A DNA stretch of 64,000 bases. Source: Microbispora amethystogenes (GTDB lineage: Bacteria; Actinomycetota; Actinomycetes; Streptosporangiales; Streptosporangiaceae). Below are positions 34,863 to 44,643 of the stretch, piece after piece. The notes under the pieces were generated by a model that did not search any database, was not told where the DNA came from, and worked only from the letters and a program-made list of their open reading frames with translations. Each line of letters starts with the position of its first letter. The first letter of the stretch is position 1. The stretch covers positions 1-64,000 of the forward strand of contig NZ_BOOB01000028.1 in the NCBI RefSeq assembly GCF_016863015.1. Direction: 5' to 3'. A program made the position numbers and the translations under genes.

Positions 34863-35618
34863 TTATGCGGATTTGGTTCGCGAAATCCAGTGACCAATTC
34901 TGCGGACCAGGTCGGGGGTGGCCGCGGCCTCGGCGTGGCCGTAGCCGGGCTCGATCCACAGCTCCTTCGGCTCCCCGGCGCTCTCGTAGAGCTGGTAGGC
35001 GTGTTCGACGGGGAAGAACGGGTCCCGGTCGCCGTGCACGATCAGCAGCGGCGTGGGGGCGATCATCGCCACCGCCTCGTGCGGCGGGAGCGGCACGGGG
35101 TCCCATCCCTCCACCGCGATCCTGGTCCGCTTGGCCAGCCGGACCGCCAGCCGCCCGTGCCAGCGCTCGATCGCCCAGTGGACCTGGCGCATGGGCTTGG
35201 TGCCCCGGTAGTACCAGCGGGCCGGGCCGCTCACCGCGACCACCGCGTCCACGCCCCGGTGCAGCGCGGCGTGCCGTACGGCGACGGCCGCGCCCATCGA
35301 GAAGCCGAGCGTGACGATGCGGCGGTAACCGATCGAGCGGGCGTGCTTGACCGCCGCGTCCATGTCGAGGACCTCCAGGTCGCCCACGGTCGACCGGCCG
35401 CCGGAGCGTCCGTGGCCCCGGAAGTCGAACGACACCACGCCGCCGAACCTCGACAGGACGTGCACGATGCGTCGGGTGTCCAGCCCTCTCCACGTGCCGG
35501 TGAACCCGTGCGCGACCACGACGCCGAGGTCGAGAGATCCGTTGGGCGTGTGCGCCGCGTCGATGCGGACACCGTCCGCGGTGCGCAGCATCGCTCCGTA
35601 AGCAGCAGCGAGAGCCAT
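34863..35618 (-). CDS. Alpha/beta hydrolase
   Basis: A 251-residue hydrolase. Oxyanion segment '[12 protein letters not shown]', nucleophile elbow 'GFSMGAAVA' (Ser), acid in '[12 protein letters not shown]' and catalytic His in 'PGYGHAEAA' complete the triad. No signal peptide, so cytoplasmic. It diverges from typA. It could be an esterase, lipase or thioesterase; the family is too broad to specify. Confidence 0.92.
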   Translation of the reverse strand: MALAAAYGAMLRTADGVRIDAAHTPNGSLDLGVVVAHGFTGTWRGLDTRRIVHVLSRFGGVVSFDFRGHGRSGGRSTVGDLEVLDMDAAVKHARSIGYRRIVTLGFSMGAAVAVRHAALHRGVDAVVAVSGPARWYYRGTKPMRQVHWAIERWHGRLAVRLAKRTRIAVEGWDPVPLPPHEAVAMIAPTPLLIVHGDRDPFFPVEHAYQLYESAGEPKELWIEPGYGHAEAAATPDLVRRIGHWISRTKSA

Positions 35619-35846
35619 GCCTCCGACCTTATTTCCCCCATGTCACACGTCCCCCGCCAGGCGGCCGCCAGACCATGGAATGCGGGCCGCGGCGCAGGCG
35701 TTGAGATCGAGGGTCCCGGAGCCGTCGGCGCGTGGTGGCGATCGGGATCAACTAAACTGGTATGGCCGCGTCTTGCGGCTGCTGTGCGTCTCGCTTCGGT
35801 CCCGGGACGCGGACGACACCCCGACGAACCAGAGCGAGACTTCCCT

Positions 35847-37700
<1,854 letters not shown>

Positions 37701-37837
37701 CCTCGCCGTCTGATCACCCGGCCCGCGACGCCAAGAGCGGGTAAACGACGGGTACGGACGGCGTCGTTCCTCCTCCTCGGCTCGGCTCGCCGTGCTCTGC
37801 TGTCGGATGCGTCAAGCGTCTGAGGAGGACAGCGACC

Positions 37838-38503
37838 ATGCCTCGCCCACCCCGTTTCGCCCCACCGCGTGTCGCCCTGGGTCTCCCGCTGGGACTCGCG
37901 CTGGTGCTCACGCTGCCCGGCGGCCTCGCCCTGGGACGGGCCGGCACGGCCGTCCCCCGGGCGTCCGCCGCTTCCGCGGCATCGTCACGCACCGGCGAGA
38001 CGGCGGCCGCCGTCATCAGGGACGCCACCGGGCGCGTCCTGGGCAGCGTCCGGTTCGAGCGGTACGACCTGGAGAAGACCAGGGTCAGCGTCAGCGTGCG
38101 GGGGCTCGAGCCGGGGTTCCACGGCTTCCACGTCCACGCGGCGGGCGTGTGCGACCCGCGTGCCGTCGACCGGGCCACGGGCACGGCGTTCTCCAGCGCC
38201 GGGAGCCACCTCGGCCCGGGCACGCACGGTGCGGGGGCCGGGGACATGCCTCCGCTGCTGGCCGCGGACGACGGAACCGCCTCCGCCTCGTTCGTGACCG
38301 ACCGGTTCACGGTCGAGGACCTCGCCGACGCCGATGGCAGCGCGGTCGTGGTGCACGCCGGGCCGGACAACTTCGCCCACATCCCGAAGAGGTACTTCCA
38401 CCGCCCCGACTCCATGGGCGCCACCGGCCCTGACCTGACCACCCGCAAGACCGGCGACGCCGGCGCGCGGATCGGCTGCGGAGTGGTCAGGCCGCGCGCC
38501 TGA
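37838..38503 (+). CDS. Secreted Cu/Zn superoxide dismutase-like protein
   Basis: A 221-residue exported protein: signal peptide with a long hydrophobic core ('VALGLPLGLALVLTLPGGLAL'), then a Cu/Zn SOD domain. Copper/zinc ligands appear in 'GFHGFHVHAAGVC', 'GSHLGPGTHG', the Asp in 'GAGDMPP' and 'VVVHAGPDNFAHIP'; the disulfide cysteines are in 'GVCD' and 'IGCGVV'. The conserved 'GARIGCGV' end carries the substrate-guiding Arg. It detoxifies extracellular superoxide. An AGGAGGA ribosome binding site precedes the ATG. Confidence 0.9.
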   Translation: MPRPPRFAPPRVALGLPLGLALVLTLPGGLALGRAGTAVPRASAASAASSRTGETAAAVIRDATGRVLGSVRFERYDLEKTRVSVSVRGLEPGFHGFHVHAAGVCDPRAVDRATGTAFSSAGSHLGPGTHGAGAGDMPPLLAADDGTASASFVTDRFTVEDLADADGSAVVVHAGPDNFAHIPKRYFHRPDSMGATGPDLTTRKTGDAGARIGCGVVRPRA

Positions 38504-38517
38504 CCCCGTATGCCACG

Positions 38518-39354
38518 TCAGCGGTTGGTGTACGTCTTCCCCGGTGCGGGGCTGCCGAGCAGTTCGGAGACGGTCACGTACGTGAAGCCCTTGCGGTCGA
38601 GTTCGTCGAGCAGGTGGGGCAGCGCCTGCACGGTCGTGGGATGGATGTCGTGCATGAGCACGATGTCGCCCGGCTTGGCCGCGGCGCTGCGCTGGGCGAT
38701 CACCGTGGGGTTGCGGTTGAGCCAGTCGAGGGTGTCGACCGCCCACAGGATCTGTGCGAGCCCCTCCTGCTTCGACTCCTCCTCCACCGACTTGTTCGTC
38801 GCGCCGTACGGCGGGCGCATGAGCCGCATCCGCACGCCGGTGACCGCGCGTACGGCCTCCTGGGTCCGCTCCAGCTCGCGCCGCATGGCCTCGGTCGAGA
38901 GGCCGGACAGCGAGGCGTGGTCCCAGGAGTGGTTGCCGACCTCGTGCCCCTCGGAGGCCATGCGGCGGACGAAGTCCCGGGTCTCCCCCGTGATCATCTG
39001 GCCGAGCATGAAGAACGTGGCCCGGGCGTGATGCGCGGCGAGCAGGTCGAGCACGTGCCCGGTGTACTCGGCGGGCCCGTCGTCGAAGGTCAGCGCCACG
39101 CACCGGTGCTGCCGGCAGTCGACCTGCCGGGGCGGCGGCACCGCGGGCAGGCGCGGCCCGGGCGCTCCGCGCTGCGCCCCGGCGAGCCGCCAGCGCAGCA
39201 GGTCGGCGTCGAACCGCCGCACCGGCCCGAAACGGAAGTGTGGCGCGACGGCCCGCACCGCCTTGCGCTCGGTTCCCCGCAGCGGGGGCGCGGACCTGTT
39301 CTGGGCGCATCCGGCGAGCAGCGCCAACGACAGCAGCACGTATCCGATCCGCAT
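38518..39354 (-). CDS. Polysaccharide deacetylase (NodB-domain) lipoprotein
   Basis: A 278-residue protein. A lipoprotein signal 'MRIGYVLLSLALLAGCAQ' puts it on the outer membrane face. The NodB domain has motif 1 'ALTFDDGPAEYT' with catalytic Asp and metal Asp, and motif 2 'GHEVGNHSWDHASL' with the metal histidines. It removes acetyl groups from N-acetylglucosamine polymers such as peptidoglycan or chitin-like chains. Convergent with the SOD gene. A functional link to the GT2-GH18 fusion at 15-19 kb is conceivable but not supported by proximity. Confidence 0.93.
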   Translation of the reverse strand: MRIGYVLLSLALLAGCAQNRSAPPLRGTERKAVRAVAPHFRFGPVRRFDADLLRWRLAGAQRGAPGPRLPAVPPPRQVDCRQHRCVALTFDDGPAEYTGHVLDLLAAHHARATFFMLGQMITGETRDFVRRMASEGHEVGNHSWDHASLSGLSTEAMRRELERTQEAVRAVTGVRMRLMRPPYGATNKSVEEESKQEGLAQILWAVDTLDWLNRNPTVIAQRSAAAKPGDIVLMHDIHPTTVQALPHLLDELDRKGFTYVTVSELLGSPAPGKTYTNR

Positions 39355-39388
39355 CCGACCCCCCGGAGCAGGCGGGGGGCCACGAACG

Positions 39389-39694
39389 TCACGGATAGCC
39401 GCCGGCGGCTCCCCCCCGCAGAACTCTGTCCAGCTCCTCCCACCAGGGCGGCACGTCCACCTTCAGTTCGGCGTGTCTGCGAGCCACCCGGACGGCGCAC
39501 CCTGCGGGATCCGTACCCAGGTGCCGGCACTTCACGGCACCCTCGCGCCAACGGTAAAAACCGTCACGGAACGTCACGACGAGGCCGATCCACACCGAGA
39601 GGGTAGCCTCGTCGCCGATCTCGTACGCGTCGGCCACCCCGAGCGCGGCGAGTTCCGCGCGAAGTTTTTCCACCGCGACCCGCGACTCACTCAC
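39389..39694 (-). CDS. Small protein, unknown function
   Basis: A 101-residue protein from GTG 39694 ('VSESRVAVEKLRAELAALGV'); an upstream start at 39715 would add seven residues. The sequence has a helical start and a WR/CRH-containing middle ('FYRWREGAVKCRHLGTDPAG'). No signal or membrane segment. Similar small proteins occur widely in actinobacteria without assigned function. It lies 34 bases upstream of the deacetylase gene on the same strand. Confidence 0.65.
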   Translation of the reverse strand: MSESRVAVEKLRAELAALGVADAYEIGDEATLSVWIGLVVTFRDGFYRWREGAVKCRHLGTDPAGCAVRVARRHAELKVDVPPWWEELDRVLRGGAAGGYP

Positions 39695-39841
39695 CGGGCA
39701 CCGCCCCCCGCCCACCAGACACGTACAAAAAGGGATGTACCCAAGCTTGAGGCGGCGCTTTCCGATTCATTCTGTAATCATCGGCCACGCAGCGTCACCG
39801 CGCAGCCCTTACTCGTGAGTCATGTGGCCCCGGCGCATCGC

Positions 39842-40417
39842 TCAGGGTGAGGGGTCTCTGGGTTCGGTGACGACCATCACGAACCGCAGCGGCGCGTCAC
39901 CCTCGTTGGCGTACCGGTGCGGGCGGTCGGCGCTGAACACGACCGCGTCGCCGGTCCCGACGACGTGGCTCCGGCCGTACACCCCGAGGGTGAGCCGTCC
40001 CTCCAGCACGGTGAGCATCTCGCGGGTGCCCGCGGGGTGCGCGTCGCCGTCGTGGTGCTCGCCCGGCGCGAGACGCCAGTCCCACAGTTCGAGGATCGCG
40101 GGCGCGTCGGTCCCGACGAGCAGGCGGGCCGAGCCTCCCCCGGGCTGCTCGAACGTCACGACCTCCGACTCGTGCACGATCCGGACGACCGGCGTGTCGG
40201 CGACCTCCACCAGCCGGGCGAGGGTCACGCCGAGCGCGTCGGCGATGCGCGTGAGCGTGTTGACGCTGGGGTTGGTCCGGCCCTGCTCGATCTGCACGAG
40301 CATGCCGCGGCTCACGTTCGACCTGGCCGCGAGTTCGTCGAGGGTCATCCCCCGGTGGGCGCGCTGGCCGCGCACGTTCGCGGCGATGGCGGCGGTGATC
40401 GTCCCGGGCTCAGGCAT
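39842..40417 (-). CDS. XRE-family regulator with cupin domain
   Basis: A 191-residue regulator: helix-turn-helix at about 10-65 ('MTLDELAARSNVSRGMLVQI'), then a small cupin barrel (about 110-185; 'LAPGEHHDGDAHPAGTREML'). This architecture is common for regulators of amino-acid, polyamine or efflux genes. It diverges from the EamA transporter gene with a 68-bp shared promoter region, so it likely controls that transporter. Confidence 0.92.
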   Translation of the reverse strand: MPEPGTITAAIAANVRGQRAHRGMTLDELAARSNVSRGMLVQIEQGRTNPSVNTLTRIADALGVTLARLVEVADTPVVRIVHESEVVTFEQPGGGSARLLVGTDAPAILELWDWRLAPGEHHDGDAHPAGTREMLTVLEGRLTLGVYGRSHVVGTGDAVVFSADRPHRYANEGDAPLRFVMVVTEPRDPSP

Positions 40418-40485
40418 GGGTCAACTATATTGGCCTAACATTGCAGTCCATTGCACTATCCGTGAAGTTTCCTTGGGGGTTGGTC

Positions 40486-41322
40486 GTGACGGCGATCACG
40501 CTCGCGACCGCATGCGCGGTGATCTTCGGTACGGCCGACTTCTTCGGCGGGCTCGCCACCAGACGCTCGAGGGTGCTGGCCGTCGTCGTGCTCTCGCAAC
40601 TGGGCGGCATGCTGCTGGTCGTGGCCCTGCTCCCGATCCTGCCGGGGCATGCGAGCACGGCGGCGCTGCTCTGGGGAACGGCGTCGGGCGTCGCCGGGGC
40701 CTTCGGCATCGTGCTGTTCTACCGCGGCCTGGCCACCGGCATGATGTCCGTGGTCGCCCCCACCACCGCCACGACCGCCATGGCGGTCCCGGTGGTCTTC
40801 GGGCTGGTCACCGGCGACCGTCCGTCGCCCCTTGCGCTGGCCGGGGTCGCGCTCGGCCTCTTCGCCGTGCTGCTGGTCAGCCGCGAGCCGGGCGGCTGGG
40901 CCGGCCGCCCGAGGCTGGGCCCGGTCGTCGCCGCGCTGGTGTCGGGCGCGGGCTTCGGCGGGTTCTTCGTGCTGCTCAAGCTGGCTCCGGCCGACTCGGG
41001 GGCCTGGCCGCTGCTGGGGGCGAGGCTCGCGTCGATCACGCTCGTCGCCCTGCTCGCCCTCGCCACGCGCAGGGGCCTGCGCCCGGCGCCGGGCTCCCTG
41101 CGGGTGACGGTCGTGGCCGGCGTGCTCGACATGGCCGCCAACGTGCTGTATCTCTTCGCGGCGCAGCGGGGGATGCTCACCCTGGTGGCGGTCCTGGTGT
41201 CGCTCTATCCGGCGAGCACGCTGCTGCTGGCGAGGTACGTACTGGGCGAGCGGCTGAGCCCCGTGCAGATCACCGGCGTCGGCTTCGCGCTCGGCGCGAT
41301 CGCCCTCATCGCCGCCGCCTGA
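40486..41322 (+). CDS. EamA/DMT-family transporter
   Basis: A 278-residue membrane protein with ten predicted helices in two EamA repeats (for example 'ACAVIFGTADFFGGLATRRS' and 'LYPASTLLLARYVLGERLSP'). GTG 40486 follows a G-rich ribosome binding site; the upstream TTG at 40441 would add 15 residues. DMT transporters usually export amino acids or metabolites. Divergent from the cupin regulator, which is its probable controller. Its stop is followed by the tandem 34-bp repeats. Confidence 0.9.
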   Translation: MTAITLATACAVIFGTADFFGGLATRRSRVLAVVVLSQLGGMLLVVALLPILPGHASTAALLWGTASGVAGAFGIVLFYRGLATGMMSVVAPTTATTAMAVPVVFGLVTGDRPSPLALAGVALGLFAVLLVSREPGGWAGRPRLGPVVAALVSGAGFGGFFVLLKLAPADSGAWPLLGARLASITLVALLALATRRGLRPAPGSLRVTVVAGVLDMAANVLYLFAAQRGMLTLVAVLVSLYPASTLLLARYVLGERLSPVQITGVGFALGAIALIAAA

Positions 41323-41339
41323 ACCACCCCGCCGGGGGG

Positions 41340-41427
41340 CCGGGCTCAGGTGGCACAGCCCGGCTCGAAGAGCCCGGGCTCAGGCAGCGCAGCCCGGCTC
41401 GAAGAGCCCGGGCTCAGGCGGCGCAGG
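41340..41427. repeat. Tandem 34-bp repeats forming bidirectional terminator hairpins
   Basis: Two full units (41340-41373, 41374-41407) and a partial third (41408-41427) repeat with a 34-bp period. Each full unit carries AGCCCGGCTC-GAA-GAGCCCGGGCT, a stem-loop able to terminate transcription in both directions between the convergent EamA and sigma-factor genes. The third unit reaches into the last codons of the sigma gene. Confidence 0.8.
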
Positions 41428-42007
41428 CGGGTTCGGGGACCCGGACGACGCCCTCCTCGCGGGCGTAGCCCTCAAGCATTCCGCGCAGCTGCCGGCGGCC
41501 GCGGTGCAGGCGGGACATGACGGTGCCGATCGGGGTGCCCATCCGGTCGGCGATCTCCTTGTAGGCGAACCCCTCGACGTCGGCCAGGTAGACCGCGACC
41601 CGGAACTCCTCCGGCAGGGCGCGCAGGGCGTTCATCACGACACTGTCGGGGATCAGGTCGAGCGCCTCGGTCTCGGCGGAGCGCAGGCCGGTCGACATGT
41701 GCGACTCCGCCGCGGCGAGCTGCCAGTCCTCGATCTCCTCGGCGGCCGACAGCTTGGGCGACCGCTGCCTCTTCCGGTAGTCGTTGATGAAGTTGTTGGT
41801 CAGGATCCTGTGCAGCCACGCCTTGAGGTTCGTGCCCTCGCGGAACTGGTGGTAGGAGGTGTAGGCCTTGGCGACCGTCTCCTGGACCAGGTCCTCCGCG
41901 TCGGCGGGGTTGCGCGTCAGGCGCATGGCGGAGGCGTAGAGCTGGCTCGTCACCGGCACGACCTCACGCTCGAACCATGTCTGCCGCTGCTCGTCGGTCG
42001 AGATCAT
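41414..42007 (-). CDS. ECF RNA polymerase sigma factor, SigR/SigH-like
   Basis: A 197-residue group IV sigma factor. Region 2 '[20 protein letters not shown]' and '[20 protein letters not shown]', then region 4 '[20 protein letters not shown]', match the SigR/SigH (thiol-oxidative stress) subgroup. The N-terminal '[11 protein letters not shown]' is also characteristic. In Streptomyces and Mycobacterium the anti-sigma gene rsrA/rshA follows immediately; here the next downstream feature is a terminator repeat and a convergent transporter, so no partner anti-sigma is adjacent. Its last codons lie within the partial tandem repeat, so the C-terminus may have been reshaped. Confidence 0.92.
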   Translation of the reverse strand: MISTDEQRQTWFEREVVPVTSQLYASAMRLTRNPADAEDLVQETVAKAYTSYHQFREGTNLKAWLHRILTNNFINDYRKRQRSPKLSAAEEIEDWQLAAAESHMSTGLRSAETEALDLIPDSVVMNALRALPEEFRVAVYLADVEGFAYKEIADRMGTPIGTVMSRLHRGRRQLRGMLEGYAREEGVVRVPEPACAA

Positions 42008-42296
42008 CTCTTCCCCCTACGGAACTTATCCCCCGTTACCCGTCCGGCCCGAACACATGCGAGGACGACCGTTCATTGTTCTGCCAAGGACATCGTGCCG
42101 GTCGGGGCCTAAGCACGCCGTTAGCTCGTCCGGAGCGGTCATTCCTCGTCCCTCAGCCCATCGCTCAGCGCCGTCGCTTCCGGGGGCCGGTCCCACGCGG
42201 CCAGGTCACGCGCAAGCCGAACAAGTCTCATTAGCGTAACACTGAAGGCTCAATCCGGCGTAAAATGTGGCGGACTTCACTGGCTACAGTGGCGCC

Positions 42297-43367
42297 ATGA
42301 ACCACCTGGACCGGCATGACGCCGCGACACGGGCATGGGTGGCCGACGCCATCCAGGCCGTCGAGGCCGACGCCAACCGAAGCTGTGACACTCATCTCCA
42401 CGCCTTCCCGCTCCCCTCGCACTGGGGTGTCGACCTCTATCTAAAAGACGAGTCGGTGCACCCCACCGGTTCACTCAAGCACCGTCTCGCCCGGTCCCTC
42501 TTTCTGTACGGCCTCGCCAACGGCTGGATCGGCCCCAGCACGACGATCATCGAGGCGTCCAGCGGGTCGACCGCCGTGAGCGAGGCGTACTTCGCCCGCC
42601 TGCTCGGCCTGCCGTTCATCGCGGTGATCCCGGCGGGCACGTCCCCGGAGAAGCGGGAGATCATCGAGTTCTACGGCGGCAAGTGTCACCTCGTGGACGA
42701 CCCCAGGGCCATCTACGACGAATCGCACCGCCTGGCCGCCGAGACCGGCGGCCACTACATGGACCAGTTCACCTACGCCGAACGGGCGACGGACTGGCGG
42801 GGCAACAACAACATCGCCGAGAGCATCTTCCAGCAGATGGCCCTGGAGCGGCACCCGGAGCCGGCCTGGATCGTGGTCGGCGCGGGGACCGGCGGGACCT
42901 CGGCGACGATCGGCCGCTACATCCGCTACCGCCGCCACCAGACCCGGCTGTGCGTGGCCGACCCGGAGGGCTCGGCGTTCTACCCGTCCTGGGTCTCCGG
43001 CGAGGAGCGCGACGGCGCCGGATCGCGGATCGAGGGGATCGGCCGGCCGAGGGTCGAGCCGTCGTTCCTGCCGACGGTCATCGACCGGATGTGCCAGGTC
43101 CCGGACGCCCTGTCGATCGCGGCCATGCACTGGGTCAGGGAGGTCACCCGCCGGGAGGTCGGCGGCTCGACCGGCACCAACATCGCGGCGGCCGTACGGA
43201 TCATCGGGGAGATGCGCGAACGCGGCGAGCGGGGCAGCGTGGTCACCCTGATCTGCGACGGCGCGGAGCGTTATCGCGACACCTATGGAAGCCCGCGCTG
43301 GCTCGCCGGGCAGGGCATCGACATCGGGCCGCACCTCACCGGTCTGCGTGCGTTCCTCGCGAGCTGA
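42297..43367 (+). CDS. PLP-dependent cysteine synthase-family enzyme, Cds1-like L-cysteine desulfhydrase
   Basis: A 356-residue fold-type II PLP enzyme. K61 in '[11 protein letters not shown]' is the predicted Schiff-base lysine, and '[20 protein letters not shown]' binds substrate. The glycine-rich '[14 protein letters not shown]' binds PLP phosphate. Length and the extended N-terminus resemble Cds1 (Rv3684) of mycobacteria, which releases H2S from cysteine, rather than CysK/CysM of about 310 residues. It is divergent from the thiol-stress-type sigma factor gene, a suggestive pairing for sulfur/redox balance; the link is inferred. Confidence 0.88.
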   Translation: MNHLDRHDAATRAWVADAIQAVEADANRSCDTHLHAFPLPSHWGVDLYLKDESVHPTGSLKHRLARSLFLYGLANGWIGPSTTIIEASSGSTAVSEAYFARLLGLPFIAVIPAGTSPEKREIIEFYGGKCHLVDDPRAIYDESHRLAAETGGHYMDQFTYAERATDWRGNNNIAESIFQQMALERHPEPAWIVVGAGTGGTSATIGRYIRYRRHQTRLCVADPEGSAFYPSWVSGEERDGAGSRIEGIGRPRVEPSFLPTVIDRMCQVPDALSIAAMHWVREVTRREVGGSTGTNIAAAVRIIGEMRERGERGSVVTLICDGAERYRDTYGSPRWLAGQGIDIGPHLTGLRAFLAS

Positions 43368-43392
43368 CCCGCGCCCGGCTCGCTGACGCTCC

Positions 43393-44643
43393 TCACCCGG
43401 ATGCGGGCTCGAGGACGGCGTCGCGCAGCGGGGACCGGGACACGGCCACCGACAGCAGCAGCCAGCTCACGCCCACGAAGGCCAGGATCACGTACGTGTC
43501 GTGCAGCGCGTGCTCCAGCACGCCGGTCACGATCGACGCGAGGGGAATGGAGGCGAACCCGAGCATCCGGGTGGTGGCGAGGACCCGGCCGAGCAGCCGC
43601 TCGGGGACGAGCCGCTGGCGGAGCGTGAGCGCGGACACCCCCACCACACCGGCCGCGGCGAACTGCGCCAGCCAGGCCGCCCCGATCGCCACCGGGCCAC
43701 GCGCCGGGACCAGGCAGAGCACCGCGAGGCCGCCCACGGCCATCGCCGCCGTCAGGAGCGTGCCCGGCGGGTGGCGCCTGAGCAGGCGGCCGGCCGCCGC
43801 GGCGCCGAGGACCGCGCCCATCCCCTGCATCGCGTACACCACACCGATCTGCGCCGGCGTGAACCGGTGATATTCGGTGAGGTAGAAGACGAGGTCGGCC
43901 AGGGCCAGCCAGATCGTGAAGTTGCCCGCCATGGCCAGCAGAGCACTGGACAGGACGATCCGGTTCTCCCCGAACAGGTAGCGCAGTCCCTCCCGGATGT
44001 CACCGAATACCGACTTGCGGGCGGCGGCGCGGCCGGGGCGCGCGGCCGTGCGCCCGATGAACAGGATCAGCAGCGCCGACACGAAGAACGTGCCCGCGTC
44101 CAGGAAGATCGCCGTCTCGTAGCCCAGCGCCATCACGACGGTCGCGCCGATCAGGGGGCCCACCGTGCCGAGCGTGTAGTCGCCCATGTGGACGCGCGCG
44201 TTGGCCGTCGCCAGGCGCCGCGGCGGCACCAGCGTCGGCAGGATGCTCTGGAACGCCGGTTGGTAGAGCGGCTCGGCGCACGCCAGCAGGAAGGTGAGCG
44301 CGAAGACCAGCCAGACCGGCCGCGCTCCCGCCATCACGAACAGGGCCAGCGCGCAGGCGACCACCCCGGCGGCCAGGTCACCCGCGACCAGCACCCGCCG
44401 GTGGTCGAACCGGTCGGCGATCACACCTCCGAACATCGCGAGCAGCAGATAGGGCAGGTACTCCAGCGCGTACAGCGCGCCCGTGGCCAAGGCGGAGCCC
44501 GTCAGGTGCAGCACCAGCAGAGGAAGGGTCAGCCGGTACATCCAGTTGCCGACGGACGAGGTGAGATAGGCGCCCAGCAGCAGCCAGTACCGGTGGGTGG
44601 GATAGGCGGCCAAGGCCTCGCCCGGCACCGTGTCGTCAGGCAT
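43393..44643 (-). CDS. MFS transporter, exporter type
   Basis: A 416-residue protein with about 12 helices ('RYWLLLGAYLTSSVGNWMYR', 'EYLPYLLLAMFGGVIADRFD') and a cytoplasmic centre loop. It belongs to the macrolide-efflux-like branch. Its ATG overlaps the end of the TPR gene by eight bases (ATGCCTGA), so it is the last gene of the peptide-TPR-MFS operon and is translationally coupled to the TPR protein. Export of the peptide product or a related ligand is a hypothesis. Confidence 0.92.
   Translation of the reverse strand: MPDDTVPGEALAAYPTHRYWLLLGAYLTSSVGNWMYRLTLPLLVLHLTGSALATGALYALEYLPYLLLAMFGGVIADRFDHRRVLVAGDLAAGVVACALALFVMAGARPVWLVFALTFLLACAEPLYQPAFQSILPTLVPPRRLATANARVHMGDYTLGTVGPLIGATVVMALGYETAIFLDAGTFFVSALLILFIGRTAARPGRAAARKSVFGDIREGLRYLFGENRIVLSSALLAMAGNFTIWLALADLVFYLTEYHRFTPAQIGVVYAMQGMGAVLGAAAAGRLLRRHPPGTLLTAAMAVGGLAVLCLVPARGPVAIGAAWLAQFAAAGVVGVSALTLRQRLVPERLLGRVLATTRMLGFASIPLASIVTGVLEHALHDTYVILAFVGVSWLLLSVAVSRSPLRDAVLEPASG

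Noticed and set aside
41340-41427. CRISPR-like 34-bp repeats
   Set aside because: The units are contiguous without spacers and form terminator hairpins.
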